Shown here piece by piece: positions 14,833 to 16,391 of a stretch of DNA of 16,391 nt. This DNA comes from LMUY01 sp964657445. Its GTDB lineage: Bacteria; Pseudomonadota; Alphaproteobacteria; Acetobacterales; Acetobacteraceae. The DNA lies in NCBI GenBank assembly GCA_964657445.1, contig CAZZVB010000095.1:1-16391 (forward strand), read 5' to 3'. The notes beneath the pieces were generated by a model. It was not told the origin of the DNA, did no database searches, and saw only the letters and a program-made list of their open reading frames with translations. The stretch's first letter is position 1, and every line of letters starts with the position of its first letter. Position numbers and translations under genes: made by a program.

Positions 14833-16146
14833 ATGGCCGCCAACCCGTTCCATCTCGCCTGGTTTCTGCAAGGGTCGAGCATCCAGGCCTGGGGCGAGCA
14901 ATGGAGCGGCAACATCTCCGAGGAGTGGATGTCGGCCGAGATGTTCCTCGACCTCGCCCGCTCCATCGAGCGCGCCTGCTTCGACTACCTGCTGATCGAG
15001 GACTCGATCTACATCGGTCAGAACTGGCAGAACTCCCGCGACATCTTCCTCAAGAACGGCATGTCGGTGCCCAGGCAGGAGCCTTCGGTCGTGGCGTCGC
15101 TGATGATGGCGGCGACGTCGCGGCTCGGCATCGTGCCGACGCTGTCCACCTTTGCCTACCACCCGTATCTCACCGCGCGCATCGTCGGCACGCTCGACCA
15201 GATCTCCGGCGGGCGGGCCGGGTGGAACATGGTCACCGGCAGTTCGGACTATTCCGGGCAGAATTTCGGTCTCGACAAGCTGCCCGAGCATGACACGCGG
15301 TACGAGATGGCAGCCGAATACATCGATGTCGTGACCAAGCTGTGGGATTCGTGGGAGCCCGGCGCCATCGTCGCCGACCGCAAGACCGGCGTGCTGATCG
15401 AGCCATCGAAGGTCCACACCATCGACCATCGCGGTGAGTACTACGCCAGCCGCGGTCCGCTGAACTCCGGACCATGCCCGCAAGGCCGCCCGGTGATCGC
15501 CCAGGCCGGCGGCTCGGCGAAGGGCCGCGCGATCGCCGCACAATACGCCGATACCATCGTGGCCCATCCGAAAGGCGTCGAGGCCATGCGCGACTACCGC
15601 AACGACGTGCGCGCCCGCATGCGCGATGCCGGTCGCGACCCGGATAGCTGCAAGGTGCTGTTCATGGCGACCCCCGTCCTGGCCAACACGGACGAGGAGG
15701 CGCAGGCCCGCGCCGCCCAGCGCGGCGTGGCAACCACCGAGCAAATCCACCGCCGCCTGGCCCAGATGGGCTGGACCACCAACATCGACTTCTCCGGCTA
15801 CGACCTCGACGAGCCGGTGGGGGAGCTATCGACCAACGGCCACCAGTCGAGCCTGGCCAACTTCATGAAGAAGGCTGGCGGCCGCACCCTGCGTGAAGCC
15901 ATCCTCGCCTACACCAGCCATGGCGGCTGCGTCGATCTGGTCGGCACGCCTGACACGGTTGCGGCGCAGATGGATGAGGTGATGCAGGAGGTCGGCGGCG
16001 ACGGCTTCCTGCTGGTCCTACCCGACGTCAGCCGCAAGACGGTCTCCGAAATCACCGACGGCCTGGTGCCGGCCTTGCAGCAACGCGGCCTGACCCGGCG
16101 CGCCTACGGGCACAAGCAGTTCCGGGACAATCTGCTGGAGTTCTAA
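14833..16146 (+). CDS. FMN-dependent monooxygenase, NtaA/SnaA/DszA family
   Basis: This is a bacterial-luciferase-like flavin monooxygenase of the NtaA/SnaA/DszA subgroup (TIGR03860-like). These enzymes use FMNH2 from a separate flavin reductase and O2 to attack substrates such as nitrilotriacetate, sulfones, pristinamycin precursors or alkyl ethers/amines. The 437-residue product starts at ATG 14833 behind GAGGA; an upstream in-frame ATG at 14701 lies inside the porin gene. Family marks are HLAWFLQG at the start, LIEDSIYIG (54-62), SRLGIVPTLSTFAYHPYLTAR (96-116), GRAGWNMVTGSS (127-138, flavin-binding region) and HDTRYEMAAEYIDVVTKLWD (153-172). Later comes PVIAQAGGSAKGRAIAAQYAD. The C-terminus carries the usual GDGFLLVLPD. 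No flavin reductase or transporter is adjacent on the visible side, so the substrate stays open. Confidence 0.9.
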   Translation: MAANPFHLAWFLQGSSIQAWGEQWSGNISEEWMSAEMFLDLARSIERACFDYLLIEDSIYIGQNWQNSRDIFLKNGMSVPRQEPSVVASLMMAATSRLGIVPTLSTFAYHPYLTARIVGTLDQISGGRAGWNMVTGSSDYSGQNFGLDKLPEHDTRYEMAAEYIDVVTKLWDSWEPGAIVADRKTGVLIEPSKVHTIDHRGEYYASRGPLNSGPCPQGRPVIAQAGGSAKGRAIAAQYADTIVAHPKGVEAMRDYRNDVRARMRDAGRDPDSCKVLFMATPVLANTDEEAQARAAQRGVATTEQIHRRLAQMGWTTNIDFSGYDLDEPVGELSTNGHQSSLANFMKKAGGRTLREAILAYTSHGGCVDLVGTPDTVAAQMDEVMQEVGGDGFLLVLPDVSRKTVSEITDGLVPALQQRGLTRRAYGHKQFRDNLLEF

Positions 16147-16391
16147 GGTTTGAGCGTCGCCAAGATCGCCTCGAAATAAGCAACGAACCGATTGGCGGCT
16201 GCGAGCGTCGTCGCCGCGCGCTCGGCTGACACTTCGGAGTCGGGGCCGGTATCATAGTCGGCGATTGCTTTGAGGTTATAGGCTTGGGATAGGAAGGACC
16301 GATACTCCGCCGAGAATGTAGGGTCGTCCTTGGTGAGGCGATGCAGCTCAGTCTGAACGCCCTTATGCGTTTTGACCGCTGTGCCCAGCCG
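16143..16391 (-). CDS. HEPN-domain protein, C-terminal part
   Basis: A - strand frame is open from the right edge to a TAG at 16145-16143, giving the last 82 residues of a protein whose start lies outside. The visible sequence runs RLGTAVKTHKGVQTELHRL, then TKDDPTFSAEYRSFLSQAYN, then LKAIADYDTGPDSEVSAE, and ends in an Ala-rich helix with RFVAYFEAIL. This matches the UPF0332/HEPN pattern (KTHKGV, FLSRAYELKEIADY-type, helix with RFV). HEPN proteins of this group often act as RNase-like toxins beside a nucleotidyltransferase (MNT) antitoxin, which would be upstream, outside the window. The catalytic R-x4-6-H motif cannot be judged from the visible part. The stop overlaps that of the monooxygenase gene by 4 bases, tail to tail. 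Base composition appears somewhat less GC-rich than in the neighbours. Confidence 0.75.
   Translation of the reverse strand, partial: RLGTAVKTHKGVQTELHRLTKDDPTFSAEYRSFLSQAYNLKAIADYDTGPDSEVSAERAATTLAAANRFVAYFEAILATLKP

Overview
The window is a chromosomal segment of a high-GC alphaproteobacterium. I infer the order Rhodospirillales, probably family Acetobacteraceae. The reasons are a Caulobacter-type flagellar order (fliF-fliG-fliH/flbE-fliN-flbD, then flhA), a FlbD-type sigma-54 activator, and a lysA gene coupled to a TIGR02302/DUF4175 gene, a pairing I associate with alphaproteobacteria. No tRNA, rRNA, CRISPR array, insertion sequence or phage gene was seen.

Positions 1-8969 (+ strand) hold flagellar genes. 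The 3' part of fliK (hook-length control) is followed by flgD (hook cap). After an 87-base gap with a CtrA-like motif comes a compact run: fliF (MS ring), fliG (rotor/switch), fliH (export ATPase regulator), fliN (C ring) and flbD (sigma-54-dependent regulator of late flagellar genes). An 84-base gap, almost filled by a 65-bp imperfect palindrome, separates flbD from flhA (export gate). Together these genes build the basal body, switch and export apparatus and carry the regulator that would turn on later flagellar genes.

Positions 9018-12874 (- strand) converge on flhA across a hairpin. lysA (last step of lysine synthesis) is followed, with an ATGA stop/start overlap, by a large membrane-anchored protein of unknown function (TIGR02302/DUF4175).

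Positions 12875-16146 (+ strand) start with a 154-base intergenic region rich in inverted repeats and carrying a perfect TTGACA box. It leads to an outer-membrane porin with a periplasmic coiled coil (DcaP-like), then a flavin-dependent monooxygenase of the NtaA/SnaA/DszA group. Between these two genes a 15-bp tandem duplication creates two -24/-12 sigma-54-type promoter elements. At the right edge, the C-terminal part of a HEPN-domain protein lies on the - strand, tail to tail with the monooxygenase.

Most of the window is well-understood biology. The best leads are the duplicated sigma-54-like promoter, two departures from the usual sequence in FlbD (Glu at the phospho-acceptor position and GAFSGA instead of GAFTGA), the palindromic element upstream of flhA, and the HEPN gene at the edge. 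I did not find convincing evidence of a wholly new multi-gene system.
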